A DNA stretch of 64,000 nt from Lentzea pudingi (GCF_014646255.1 NZ_BMNC01000005.1:399446-463445), one strand, 5' to 3'. Shown: positions 32,767 to 41,563, numbered from the stretch's first letter. A program made the numbers and translations. The notes: generated from the letters alone by a model not told the origin.

Positions 32767-32796
32767 CGGGCCCGGCTCTTCCATCGTTCGGGCCCG
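32767..32796 (-). terminator. Possible terminator of the glycolipid-binding-domain gene
   Basis: CGGGCCCG at 32767-32774 pairs with CGGGCCCG at 32789-32796 across a 14-nt loop downstream of the minus-strand gene ending at 32831. There is no T run. Confidence 0.4.
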
Positions 32797-32830
32797 ACTC
32801 GCCACGAAGGAAGTACTTCTTGGAGCGCTT

Positions 32831-33472
32831 CTAAATCCGCTTCGAGATCAACGGGTACTCGACGACGAGGCCGTTGGGGTCGACCTTGATGTTCTGCTCG
32901 AACCCGCCGCTCTTGAACCGCACCACCGAGACCTCGTCGCCGACCGAGACGGTCTTGTAGGTCTGGGTGACGGCCTTGACCGTCAGGTCGGGCAGGGACA
33001 CGCGGACGACGGGCAGCGCGTGCTCGCCCGGTTCGCGGTGCAGGTTCAGCCGCCGGATCGGGATGGCGTTGAACAGCACGGCGAACTGGACGTCGACGTC
33101 GAGGGCGTCGTTGAACGTCTCGCGCTTGCTGCCCTGGCCGTGGTCCACCAGCCAGGCGCCGTCCTCGGTCCTCGACAGGGAGCACTGGCGCTCTTCGAGG
33201 ACGGTGGCCGTGCGCAGCAGCAGCCGGTTGACCTGGCCGCTCTCACCCACGGACACCTCGAAGGAGGCGTTGAACTGCTCGTCGGGGCCGGCGGCGACGA
33301 GGCGGCCCGACGCGCGGAGGCGTTGGTCGCTCGACAGGAGCAGGCGGACCTGCTCGAGCCGCGGCTCGTGGATGCCCTGCCAGGTGATCATGTCCGGGCG
33401 GCGGGCAGAAGGAGAGCGGGTCTCTCCGGAGGAGGTGACCCGCCCAGCGTCAGTGGCGTTGAAGGAGTTCAC
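32831..33472 (-). CDS. Putative glycolipid-binding (DUF1089-like) protein
   Basis: This 213-residue protein resembles the putative glycolipid-binding family. The conserved part begins ITWQGIHEPRLEQVRLLLSSD (near residue 29), followed by beta-strand-rich sequence (FEVSVGESGQVNRL, DALDVDVQFAVLFNAIPIRRL). Start choice is open: GTG at 33472 follows the upstream stop without a gap and has AGGTGG ahead, while ATG at 33391 matches the family's N terminus. Function is unproven. Confidence 0.75.
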   Translation of the reverse strand: MNSFNATDAGRVTSSGETRSPSARRPDMITWQGIHEPRLEQVRLLLSSDQRLRASGRLVAAGPDEQFNASFEVSVGESGQVNRLLLRTATVLEERQCSLSRTEDGAWLVDHGQGSKRETFNDALDVDVQFAVLFNAIPIRRLNLHREPGEHALPVVRVSLPDLTVKAVTQTYKTVSVGDEVSVVRFKSGGFEQNIKVDPNGLVVEYPLISKRI

Positions 33473-33643
33473 TCATCCACCTGGAAGGATGTCCTTGATC
33501 TTCTCGGCGACCGAGTCGACCTGCTGTTCGTGACCGAACTTGCCTGCGATGAAGTCCGCCGCGGCGTCCACGCCCTGGTCGACCTTCTCGTGGTTCTGCT
33601 CAGCGAGGTCGAGGGCCTTGTTCTTGATCTCGTCGAAGTTCAT
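33473..33643 (-). CDS. Small antitoxin-like protein (MT0933/Rv0909 type), 56 residues
   Basis: A short frame from ATG 33643 (GGAG 8 nt ahead) encodes MNFDEIKNKALDLAEQNHEK and ends EKIKDILPGG. The pattern of an amphipathic helix with HEKVDQGVD matches the MT0933-like antitoxin family of actinobacteria. No toxin gene is adjacent: the next gene, starting at the very next base, is the glycolipid-binding-like protein, so a toxin-antitoxin role is doubtful. Confidence 0.75.
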   Translation of the reverse strand: MNFDEIKNKALDLAEQNHEKVDQGVDAAADFIAGKFGHEQQVDSVAEKIKDILPGG

Positions 33644-33806
33644 GTCGTGCTCCTTCGTCCCTGACGCAGGGTACCCGAGTAGGGCCCGCGTGTTGATAGC
33701 CAGCGATCACGCTAACTGCGCCTGGACAAGTCGGCTCCGTGAAACGAGGATGTCGCTACCGCCGCCTGGTCGGCCGCCTTCGCGGTCAGAACCAGGAGGA
33801 TGCTCG

Positions 33807-35144
33807 ATGACACGACTCCTGCGTGGAGTTATGTCCGCAGTACTGCTGTTGCCGCTCGTCGCGGTCTCCTCGGCCAACGCCACGGCCGATGTTCAGGGGA
33901 AAGCGAAGTTCACGGTGACGACCACGGCCACGAGCGTCGCGGCCCGCAGTGACCGGCGCCCGGTCGCTGGTGGGGTCTACGACAAGAAGGCGAACAGGAC
34001 CTTCATCTCGTGGGCCGGCCAGTACGAGGACAGCTACGTCCAGTCGTACGACCACCGCAAGTCCACCTGGTCCGCACCCAACCGGATCGCGGACGGTGCG
34101 TCGGACGCGCACAACTACCCGACCATGGTCCAGGCCAGGGACGGGCACCTGCTCATCTTCCGCGGCATGCACAACGTCGAGTTGCGCATGTCCCGCTCGC
34201 CCCAGCCGAACTCGGCCGACGGCGTCTGGGAAGAGACGCTGATCTCGAAGAACGCGGCCACGTACCCGATGCCGTTCGTCACGCGTGACGGCACGATCTA
34301 CGTGTTCTACCGCGAGACGACGCGTGACCTCGACGGCACGACGCCGACGGACACGCGTCCGATGCTCTACGTGGTGTCCAAGGACAACGGCAAGACGTGG
34401 AAGACCTCCACGGACCTCACCGGTGACCGCTTCGCGATCGGTTCGACCGCCCGCGCGGACAACATGAACGAGATCTACATCGGTCAGCTCCGCCAGGAGG
34501 ACAACGGCCGCGTGCGGATCGTCTACACGCTCGCCGGCGGTGGTCCCGAGGGCAACAAGCACGACCGCTACCACCGCAACATCTACTACACGTGGTTCGA
34601 CCCGCAGAACCGGCACTTCTACTCGGCGGCCGGCAAGGACCTGGGCACCCAGATCGACGACGCCGACCAGGAGAAGCACCTGAAAGTCGCGGAGACCCCG
34701 CTGACCCTGCCGAACAACGTGAAGTCGCCCGACTACATCCAGCAGGTCGGCACGACCCTCGGGCAGCCGTTCCTGTTGTGGTTCATGGGCGACGAGGCCG
34801 GCGGCCCGCTGCGCAACTACCTGTCCGTCTGGAACGGTCGCAGCTGGGAGACCAAGGAGGTCGCACGGGGCCTGCGCACCCGTGAGGTCGAGAAGGTCGA
34901 CCTGTTCACGTGGCGCGTCTACGCCACGGAGGACGGCAAGCCGAACGTGAACACGTACCTGGTGCGGCTGGGTCGTTTCTGGTCGCCGGAGACCGTCATC
35001 CCGACGGCCAAGCCGGTGCAGCGCGTCGAGATCGTGGAGAACTTCCGCGACCCGGCCCGCGCGATCTTCTCGGGAGCGTCGTCCAACCGGGACGTCGCGA
35101 TCGCCGACGGGGACATCTACGTGGCGGGCATCAGCCGCCGGTAA
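33807..35144 (+). CDS. Secreted BNR-repeat (sialidase-like propeller) protein
   Basis: A 445-residue exported protein with a signal peptide (residues 1-26, cleaved near ANA) and a beta-propeller of the BNR_4 type (repeats such as YVVSKDNGKTWKTS, RTFISWAGQYED, LWFMGDEAGG). Such folds occur in polysaccharide lyases and glycosidases acting on plant or algal polymers; no catalytic residues can be assigned. ATG at 33807 with AGGAGG 6 nt ahead is chosen over an upstream in-frame start at 33540 that runs through the divergent antitoxin-like gene. A terminator follows. Confidence 0.82.
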   Translation: MTRLLRGVMSAVLLLPLVAVSSANATADVQGKAKFTVTTTATSVAARSDRRPVAGGVYDKKANRTFISWAGQYEDSYVQSYDHRKSTWSAPNRIADGASDAHNYPTMVQARDGHLLIFRGMHNVELRMSRSPQPNSADGVWEETLISKNAATYPMPFVTRDGTIYVFYRETTRDLDGTTPTDTRPMLYVVSKDNGKTWKTSTDLTGDRFAIGSTARADNMNEIYIGQLRQEDNGRVRIVYTLAGGGPEGNKHDRYHRNIYYTWFDPQNRHFYSAAGKDLGTQIDDADQEKHLKVAETPLTLPNNVKSPDYIQQVGTTLGQPFLLWFMGDEAGGPLRNYLSVWNGRSWETKEVARGLRTREVEKVDLFTWRVYATEDGKPNVNTYLVRLGRFWSPETVIPTAKPVQRVEIVENFRDPARAIFSGASSNRDVAIADGDIYVAGISRR

Positions 35145-35163
35145 GTCGTTCCGAGGAAAGGCA

Positions 35164-35199
35164 AACGCCCCCTGCTCCGGCGCGGAACCAGGGGGCGTT
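35164..35199. terminator. Bidirectional terminator
   Basis: AACGCCCCCTG (35164-35174) pairs perfectly with CAGGGGGCGTT (35189-35199) between the BNR gene and the convergent adhesin gene. Confidence 0.8.
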
Positions 35200-35232
35200 C
35201 GTCTTGGGGGCTGGCTACCTCAGATCCTCAGA

Positions 35233-36477
35233 TCAGGCGCCGGCCTTCTTGCGACGGACCACGAACAGCGCACCGACACCGGCGCCGACGAGGACCAGAC
35301 CGCCGAGCAGCGGCCACAGGATCGACGCACCGGTCGACGCGAGGTCGTCCTCGCCGCCACCCGGAGCCGGGTTGGCCGGGGTGGAGGAGGTCGTCGACGG
35401 AGTGGTCTCCGGCGCCGTGGTGGTGGTCGTGGTGGCGGAGGTCGTGGTCGTGGTGGTCGGCACGACGCCGGCCTTCCAGAACGCCTTGGCGTTCTTCTCG
35501 ACCTTGGCCTTCTGCGGCTGCGCGACGACGAGCGACTGGGCGACCTCGTCCGCGCCGACCGAACCCTTGTCCTTCGCCACGAACAGGCGGCCGAGCTGCA
35601 GCTCCGCCTCGGCGGAGAGCGTGAACTTCGCCTCGCCGTCCTTGGCACCGGCCGGGACGTTCACGAGGAACTGAGCGAACTTGTCACCCTTGAGGATGAC
35701 CTTGTCCTTGTCGTTCTTCTGCGCCTCGACCGGGTTGCCGTCCTTGTCGGCGGCGGTGACGGTCACGCCCTCGGGGAGGTTCGCGGTGAGCTTGACCTCG
35801 GACGCGGTCGTGGTGACCTTGAACGGGCCGATCGACTTGCCGGGCTCGCCCTGCTTCTCGGCCGGGTCGATCTCCAGCGTCGGCTTCGGCTGCGGCTCGT
35901 CCTTGGCCTGCTCGAGGAACTTCGTGTAGAGGTCCTTGACGTCCTTGCCGTTGCGCTGGTCGCCCATGTCGAGCTCAGCACCGTCGGAGAAGTGCCAGAT
36001 CGCGGCCTGCGTGGCGGCGATGGTCTCCTTCTCGTCGAACTGCTTGCCCCACTTGGTCTCGATGTCCGCGCCGTCCTTGCCCTTCTTCATCGGAAGGTTG
36101 GGGTACGAGTTCGTCAGGATCCAGAGGATCTTGCCCGCGTTCTTGTTGAACTGGTCCATGTTCTTGTTGGGGTGCTGGCCCCACGGCGCCTCGCGGAGGA
36201 CGTCGCCGTTCGTGAGCTCAGTCGGCAGCTCCACGCAGTACGCGTAGACCTTGGTGTCCTTCTGGCCCTCGATCTGGAGACGGATGATCGCCGTCTCGAT
36301 GTACCGCTCCTTGTGCTTGGGAAGGCGCGGTCCTTCCTTGAGCGCGACGAACTCGCCCTTCGGCTGGTCGCCCTGGTCCGGGGTGGCGATGACGTCTGCG
36401 TGGGCCGGAAGGGCCGAGAACGCGAGGGCGGCGGTGGCGCCGAGCAGCGCCGTGCCGATCCTGAACCGGGAAGCCAT
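35233..36477 (-). CDS. Sortase-anchored thioester-domain surface protein (LASTG)
   Basis: A 414-residue cell-wall protein: signal peptide (residues 1-27, cleaved after AHA), an N-terminal thioester domain (about 30-185) with the reactive Cys in YAYCVELP and its Gln partner in ATQAAIWHFSDG, a beta-sandwich domain (about 195-320), a Thr-rich linker, the sorting signal LASTG, a hydrophobic helix and a VVRRKKAGA tail. Thioester domains covalently bind host or neighbour amines. LAxTG is the class E sortase signal of high-GC Gram-positives. ATG at 36477 is chosen for its GAGGAG site. The sortase is not in the window. Confidence 0.9.
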   Translation of the reverse strand: MASRFRIGTALLGATAALAFSALPAHADVIATPDQGDQPKGEFVALKEGPRLPKHKERYIETAIIRLQIEGQKDTKVYAYCVELPTELTNGDVLREAPWGQHPNKNMDQFNKNAGKILWILTNSYPNLPMKKGKDGADIETKWGKQFDEKETIAATQAAIWHFSDGAELDMGDQRNGKDVKDLYTKFLEQAKDEPQPKPTLEIDPAEKQGEPGKSIGPFKVTTTASEVKLTANLPEGVTVTAADKDGNPVEAQKNDKDKVILKGDKFAQFLVNVPAGAKDGEAKFTLSAEAELQLGRLFVAKDKGSVGADEVAQSLVVAQPQKAKVEKNAKAFWKAGVVPTTTTTTSATTTTTTAPETTPSTTSSTPANPAPGGGEDDLASTGASILWPLLGGLVLVGAGVGALFVVRRKKAGA

Positions 36478-36791
36478 GGGTCTCCTCTTGCTCACTGAAG
36501 TTAGGCCCGAACGCGGCGGGAAAGTCAGTCATCCGTCGGGACGGTCGGCACGTCGTCATCGACACTGAACCGACAGGAAGCGACCGGGACGTTAGCCGAT
36601 GGGGTGACACACGTGTGAGTGAGGTAAGGAGCCCATCACCCACTAGGCGTGAGCAGCGGAAACATACTCAGGGTGTCCACAGTGGATAGGGTTGCGATGC
36701 ATTCATTCCGTCAGGTGACGTTAAATCCGTTGCCGAACAGTTATGAATGGCGCGTTTCGCTACGGATGATCACCGCGGTCGGTTCAGCGAC
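36478..36791. other. Intergenic stretch without a recognised gene
   Basis: About 314 bp between the thioester-protein start and the end of the methylase gene. It must hold the adhesin promoter. Visible are a 10-bp palindrome CACACGTGTG (36608-36617) and an inverted TCCACAGTGGA near 36676. I see no convincing coding frame or RNA. Confidence 0.5.
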
Positions 36792-37997
36792 CTAGGCCAC
36801 CATTTCGGTAACTTCCGCCGGGCGAATGTCGCCGGGACGCAGTGAGGTGCCGCGCAGGCACATCTCCCTGGCCTGCGGGCGGTCGCCGGTGAGAATCCAC
36901 CGGGTCAGCCCGGCCAGCTGGTAGGCGATCAGTGGCGGAACGGCGTCGCCCACGTGCCGGTAGGCGTTCCCGAGGATCGAGACGTCGAAGCGGAACTGGC
37001 GCGGGAACCCTTGCAGCAGAGCCATCTCGCGGACCGTGCACAGGCGGTGCTGGACGGGGTGGGCATAACGCCCGTTGCCGACGTGGCCGCATTCGCGCTT
37101 GATCGTCCGGGCCGGTTCGTCCCACCACATCCGGCCGTAGACATCAGGGTGCGAACCCCAGTTCTGGTCTTCGACGATCTTGCGTTGTGCAGGATTCAAC
37201 AACTCCGCGGTCTCCGGTGTGCGGAGCAGATCGGCCCACGATCCGCCGTTCGCCGGAATCGCACGCATTCGTTCGAGGCTGCGGTCCTGGGAAAAGGTCG
37301 GCGAGACGTGAATGGGGTCTTCCTCGTCCGCGACGCCGGCCGCGACGACCGGGAGCTTGCCGATCGCGCGCCGGACCGTGATCGCGGACGGGCGGATCAC
37401 CCGGCCCGCCCACAGGTCGTCCAGCGTGAGCAGCGGCAGCCCGCCGTCGACCGCCACCATCAGCGTCCGCTCGCGCAGCTGCGGCAGGCCGAACCTGGAC
37501 AGCATGTGCGTGCCACCCCAGACGGAGTACCCGATTCGGGTGAGTTCCTCGGCGAGGCTGTCGAAGTGGTGGCGCTGCTTGCCCTTGACGAGCTCGCGGG
37601 CGTTCTCCATCAGCACGACCTTCGGCCGCAGCTCCTCCGCGTACACCGCGATACGGCCCACGAGAGAGTTGCGGGGGTCGTCGCGCAGGTGGTTCTGGGA
37701 GGTGATGCGGCTGAAGCCCGAGCACGGCGGGCACGCGAGCAGCACGTCCAGTTCGCCGCGCTGCAGGCCCCAGACCTCGCGCAACGCCGCCGGGGAGACC
37801 CTCCCGAGATCGACCTCCAGCGGGTCGACGCCGATGTTCACCCGGTAGGTGTCGTTGCACCGCAACGAACCCAGCTTCGAGCTCGGCTTGCCGATCTGCG
37901 CGTCGGCGGCACCCACGACCCGGAAGTCGCGGTGGGCGTGGAAGCCGTAGCTCATGCCGCCCGCACCCGAGAAGATGTCGGCCACCGAGAAGGACAC
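36792..37997 (-). CDS. C5-cytosine DNA methyltransferase (orphan)
   Basis: The 401-residue enzyme shows the ordered C5-MTase motifs: I FSGAGGMSYGF (residues 9-19), IV with the catalytic Cys in PPCSGFS (about 91), VI MENAREL (about 128), VIII QLRERT (about 173) and X GNAYRHVGDAVPP (about 345). The target recognition domain lies at about 190-320; its specificity cannot be read. The GTG start at 37997 has no good Shine-Dalgarno. No restriction endonuclease or Vsr gene is adjacent, so it appears to be an orphan methylase. Confidence 0.93.
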   Translation of the reverse strand: MSFSVADIFSGAGGMSYGFHAHRDFRVVGAADAQIGKPSSKLGSLRCNDTYRVNIGVDPLEVDLGRVSPAALREVWGLQRGELDVLLACPPCSGFSRITSQNHLRDDPRNSLVGRIAVYAEELRPKVVLMENARELVKGKQRHHFDSLAEELTRIGYSVWGGTHMLSRFGLPQLRERTLMVAVDGGLPLLTLDDLWAGRVIRPSAITVRRAIGKLPVVAAGVADEEDPIHVSPTFSQDRSLERMRAIPANGGSWADLLRTPETAELLNPAQRKIVEDQNWGSHPDVYGRMWWDEPARTIKRECGHVGNGRYAHPVQHRLCTVREMALLQGFPRQFRFDVSILGNAYRHVGDAVPPLIAYQLAGLTRWILTGDRPQAREMCLRGTSLRPGDIRPAEVTEMVA

Positions 37998-38059
37998 GGC
38001 GAGATCGTACGGGCGAGGCGCCGAGGACCTTTCCCTGACATCCCGTACCTTTCCCGCCT

Positions 38060-38818
38060 ATGGAGCTGCCGCGCGCCTGGCAACGGCCTGACCCGTTGCG
38101 CGGACTCGACAGGATTTCCTGGGCCGAGGTCTACGACGGCCGGGGCGGCGCCGGTCGCGTGCCCCGCCTGCTGCGCTCCCTGATGGACCCCGGCGAGGAC
38201 GTGCGGCAGGACGCGCTCTCACAGCTCGCCGAGCGGGTCCTCACCGACGACACGGTGTCCGAGGCCTCGTTCTGCGTGGTGCCGTTCCTGGTGGAGCTGG
38301 GAGCGTCGTACAAGGTCGCGGGCGACGTGCGCGACCGGGTGATCTTCCTGCTGGCCGCCATGGCGTTGGCGGGCAAGGGGTTCACCGAGGAGGGCCGGCG
38401 CACGCACCGCAGGTGGAACGCCCTCGGCCGGGAGCTGCCCAGGACCGCGCCCGACTGGCTGACGCAGACCCGTCACGCCGTCTCCCAGGGTGCGCCGAAG
38501 ATCTTCGAGGCGCTGGCGTCCGAACGGGTCGCGTGCCTGGTCGCGCTGGCCTGCGCGGTGCCCGAGAAGCTGCCGTCGTTCGTCGGCGGGCTGATGAACG
38601 ACATGGTCGAGCTGCCGGGCGAGGAGATGCTCGCGGACGCCGCCGAGATCGCGGTGGCGCTGCTGAAGGACTCACCCGAATTACTGGGCGTGGACCTGCC
38701 GAAGGTGCTGGGCGAGGGGCTGGTGCGGCCGGTGCACCAGCCGCGCGAGGTCGCCGCCGCGCTGATGGGCTACCGGTTCGCCCTCATCTCCGCGTACGGC
38801 GATGAGGGCGCCTGGTAA
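38060..38818 (+). CDS. Hypothetical helical (HEAT-like) protein
   Basis: A 252-residue, nearly all-alpha protein of unrecognised family. It has Ala/Leu/Glu-rich repeating helices (DVRQDALSQLAERVLTDD, VPFLVELGASYKVAG, RVACLVALACAVPE) suggestive of HEAT-like repeats, with no signal peptide or membrane segment. The start is supported by TACCTT 8 nt ahead. It is convergent with the ATP-grasp gene, 6 bp between stops, and divergent from the methylase, whose promoter it faces. Confidence 0.75.
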   Translation: MELPRAWQRPDPLRGLDRISWAEVYDGRGGAGRVPRLLRSLMDPGEDVRQDALSQLAERVLTDDTVSEASFCVVPFLVELGASYKVAGDVRDRVIFLLAAMALAGKGFTEEGRRTHRRWNALGRELPRTAPDWLTQTRHAVSQGAPKIFEALASERVACLVALACAVPEKLPSFVGGLMNDMVELPGEEMLADAAEIAVALLKDSPELLGVDLPKVLGEGLVRPVHQPREVAAALMGYRFALISAYGDEGAW

Positions 38819-38824
38819 GCGTTC

Positions 38825-40252
38825 CTAGGCGGTCACGGCCTCTTCGATGGCCTGCTCGACCTGGACCTCGTCCTCGACCGCGATGGCGGGTTCGAGGGCG
38901 CCGAGGCCCGTCCCCCACTCCTGGTCCGCCAGCGCGAACGCGGCGACGGTCAGCGCGGCCACCGGAGCGCCCACGGGCATGTTCTCGCGGTGCAGGTCGA
39001 GGTCCAGCCGGCCACCGATCGGCGACGGGCTCAGCCTCAGCGTGGCGTGCGCGGCCTCGTCGGCGTGCGCGAGGCGGCAGGCCCAGCCCGTGAAGATCAC
39101 GCGGCGCTCGTCGGCCTCGGTCGGCTGCACGGCCCGCACGTTGGCGCCCACGGCACCGGCGCGGTGGTTGTCCGCCGCCTGCAGGACGAGCTCCTCGAAC
39201 TCCATCGAGGAGACGTCCAGGTCCCAGCCGGCCACGAGCGCGACCTGGACCAGCGCGAGCGGCAGCGTCGGGACGGCGTCCTCGAAGCACACCATCGCGC
39301 CGCCGTAGCGGGTGTTGATCTCGGTCGGCAGGAAGCCGTCCTCGGTCGCGATGCCGTCGAGCGTGAACGTGCCGCGGTAGCCGACGGTCTCACGCAGGTG
39401 CTCGCCGACGCGGCGGGCCAGGTTGCGCATCTCGTCGCGGATCCACACGGGCGGGTCGTAGAACGACGCGCAGCCCGCGTAGAGGAACTTGGCCTGGCCC
39501 TGGCGGCGCGGCACGACCATCTCGATCGGACGGAGCACCGCGGTGCCGTCCGGGAAGACGATGCCGTGCACGCTGACCGGGATGCCCTCCAGGAACGGCA
39601 TGACGCGGACCTGGTCGCACTTGGGCGCCAGCACGTCGAACGCTTCCTTGGCCTCCTCATACGACCGCACGCGGCGCACGAAGTTGGCACCGCCGTTGAT
39701 CGCCGGGCCGTCACCGGACCAGACGACGCCCGCGCCGCGGTCCAGGATCTCCGACGCGCCCCAGAGGCGTTCGAAGTCGAGGTCGAACACCATCGCGGGC
39801 GCGCGGCGGGCGCTGAGCTCGTCCCAGAGCGCGTCGATGGTGGTCTTGTTCTCCAGCGCGACCCAGTCGTGCTCACGCGCGTTGAGCACCGGACGGCCCT
39901 CGAACGAGGGGATCTCGTTGTACGGCGTGCTGATCACGACGGCTTCGCGGTCCGCGTCGAACTCGCCCAGGATCGCCTTGACCTCGGCGCCCGGCTTGGT
40001 CAGCAGCTTGCCGAGACGGCGCTGCTCGACGGCGACGAGGCTGCCCTTGATGCCCAGCGACACCCAGCGGGCGATCTGGGAATCATGCAACGGCGCGTGA
40101 TCGTCGGTATCGAGCACGAGCGTATGGCGAGCGCCGAGCGCATGGAGCTCATGCGCGCGCTTCGCCAGACGGGTACCACCGGCCAGAACGACGAGCCGGT
40201 CACCGAACAACTTGCCGAGGCGCTCGTTGAGCGCTGAGAGGACATGATTCAT
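38825..40252 (-). CDS. ATP-grasp domain protein of unknown substrate
   Basis: A 475-residue protein with an N-terminal Rossmann-like region (residues 1-150, DRLVVLAGGTRLAKR) and an ATP-grasp core: nucleotide-binding strand RVMPFLEGIPVSVHG (about 240-255) and metal-binding GTFTLDGIATEDGFLPTEIN (about 313-332) followed by TRYGGAM. Enzymes of this fold ligate a carboxylate to an amine or thiol via acyl phosphate. The C-terminal third (beta-rich, about 370-475) is not recognised. The ATG at 40252 is the first in-frame ATG clear of an implausible Arg-rich lead. A 76-residue gene lies 177 bp upstream in the same direction. Confidence 0.8.
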   Translation of the reverse strand: MNHVLSALNERLGKLFGDRLVVLAGGTRLAKRAHELHALGARHTLVLDTDDHAPLHDSQIARWVSLGIKGSLVAVEQRRLGKLLTKPGAEVKAILGEFDADREAVVISTPYNEIPSFEGRPVLNAREHDWVALENKTTIDALWDELSARRAPAMVFDLDFERLWGASEILDRGAGVVWSGDGPAINGGANFVRRVRSYEEAKEAFDVLAPKCDQVRVMPFLEGIPVSVHGIVFPDGTAVLRPIEMVVPRRQGQAKFLYAGCASFYDPPVWIRDEMRNLARRVGEHLRETVGYRGTFTLDGIATEDGFLPTEINTRYGGAMVCFEDAVPTLPLALVQVALVAGWDLDVSSMEFEELVLQAADNHRAGAVGANVRAVQPTEADERRVIFTGWACRLAHADEAAHATLRLSPSPIGGRLDLDLHRENMPVGAPVAALTVAAFALADQEWGTGLGALEPAIAVEDEVQVEQAIEEAVTA

Positions 40253-40376
40253 CGCCGAAAACTCGCTTAAGAGAAGCGGAGGACGTGACCGGCGATCGCC
40301 GGGTGACGCGTAGCGTAGAGCCACCCGGTATGTGTGTCGAAGCACGGTCCGGCAACGGCCGGATGAATCTTGCGGC

Positions 40377-40396
40377 GGGCCTGTCGGCGCAGGCCC
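40377..40396 (-). terminator. Possible terminator of the 76-residue gene
   Basis: GGGCCTG and CAGGCCC form a 7-bp stem with a 6-nt loop, 34 nt beyond the stop of the small gene. No T run; weak. Confidence 0.35.
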
Positions 40397-40429
40397 GGCC
40401 GCGAGTGGATCAGACGATGATCTCGCTGC

Positions 40430-40660
40430 TCAGAGCGAGCGAGCCGCGTCCCGGAGGACCTGGTCGACGCGGTTGAGGAAGCTGCGCTTCGGGTTGATCG
40501 ACGGCAGCGGTGCCGTCAGCTCGGCGGGCTGGGCTGCGGGCGCGGCTCCCACGATCTCAGCCACGTTGCGCAGGAACTCCTGCCGCTTGAACTCGTGCAC
40601 GGCGTGATCGTGCAGAAGTTCGGCGATGCTCGTGTGCACAGCGCGATGGGGGTAACTCAC
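40430..40660 (-). CDS. Small hypothetical protein, 76 residues
   Basis: A GTG-initiated frame encodes a soluble, His-rich and helical protein (MSYPHRAVHTSIAELLHDHA; EFKRQEFLRNVAEIVG) with a central Pro/Ala stretch and a basic C-terminal helix (FLNRVDQVLRDAARSL). Third positions are GC-rich like true genes. No family is recognised and no Shine-Dalgarno is evident. It is divergent from the epimerase by 45 bp and upstream of the ATP-grasp gene. Confidence 0.6.
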   Translation of the reverse strand: MSYPHRAVHTSIAELLHDHAVHEFKRQEFLRNVAEIVGAAPAAQPAELTAPLPSINPKRSFLNRVDQVLRDAARSL

Positions 40661-40705
40661 TCGAGTGTTATCGGCGGGGTCAGCGTCGACCTTTAGGGTT
40701 GTTCA

Positions 40706-41563
40706 GTGCGAGTTCTGGTGACCGGCGCCACTGGGTACGTGGGACGTGCCGTGGTGCGTGAGCTGCGGGTTCATGGTCATGAACCTGTTTTGTCCCGTCA
40801 ACGCCTCTCGGAGCCGTTCGAGTCGCCCGATGTGGACGCCGTCATCCACTTGGCCGCCGCGGCCCGCGTCCGGGAGTCGTTCCTTGATCCACTTCCGTAC
40901 TACGGGACGAACGTCGGCGGGACGCTGAATCTGCTCAATGCCCTTAAGGGGCAACGATTCCTGTTCGCCTCGACTGGGACCGTGTACCGGCCTTCGGACG
41001 CTGCGCTGACCGAGGAGTCGGCACGGGAACCCTCCTCCCCCTACGCCGCCTCCAAGGCCGCCGCGGAGGACCTCGTGGCGTGGACGGCGCGCTCCGGACG
41101 GATCGGCGCGACCACTCTCCGTTTGTTCAACGTCGCTGGAGGTGGTGACACGGACACCAGTCGGGTGATCACGCGGGCCGTGGCGTGCGCCGCCGGGACG
41201 GTGCCGGGAATGGAGGTCTACGGCGACGGTTCGGCCGTGCGCGACTTCGTGCACGTGCGCGACGTCGCCGCCGCCTTCGTCGTGGCCCTGGAGGCCTGCG
41301 AGGTGGGCACGTCGTCGGTCTACAACGTCGGCGCGACCGCGGCTTCCGTCCATGACGTGCTGGACGCCGTCCGCGAGGTGACCGGCCGGGCTGTCGACGT
41401 GTCCTGGAAGCCCGCCCACGCCGGGGAGATCCCTTCACTGCGGGCCGACGCCTCCCGGCTGCGAGCGCTGGGCTGGGAGCCCCGTTCGTCGGCGCTGGAG
41501 GAGATCGTCAGGGACCAGTGGCTCGCTTCGGCACCGGCACCCGGTCCAGGTCCTTCGCGATGA
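40706..41563 (+). CDS. NAD-dependent epimerase/dehydratase (UDP-sugar epimerase-like)
   Basis: A 285-residue extended short-chain dehydrogenase with the nucleotide motif GATGYVG (residues 7-13), the STGTVY strand (Ser near 95) and the YAASK catalytic Tyr/Lys (about 112-116). It resembles GalE-type UDP-glucose 4-epimerases but is shorter than the usual 320-340 residues. The GTG start has TAGGGT 6 nt ahead (leaderless). Its last 56 bp overlap the convergent RNase Z gene. Confidence 0.88.
   Translation: MRVLVTGATGYVGRAVVRELRVHGHEPVLSRQRLSEPFESPDVDAVIHLAAAARVRESFLDPLPYYGTNVGGTLNLLNALKGQRFLFASTGTVYRPSDAALTEESAREPSSPYAASKAAAEDLVAWTARSGRIGATTLRLFNVAGGGDTDTSRVITRAVACAAGTVPGMEVYGDGSAVRDFVHVRDVAAAFVVALEACEVGTSSVYNVGATAASVHDVLDAVREVTGRAVDVSWKPAHAGEIPSLRADASRLRALGWEPRSSALEEIVRDQWLASAPAPGPGPSR

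Noticed and set aside
33473..33643. Full toxin-antitoxin module
   Set aside because: Only the antitoxin-like half is seen; the neighbour is a glycolipid-binding-like protein.
35233..36495. Reading the Thr-rich run near the adhesin C terminus as a repeat element
   Set aside because: It is a normal wall-spanning linker before the LASTG sorting signal.
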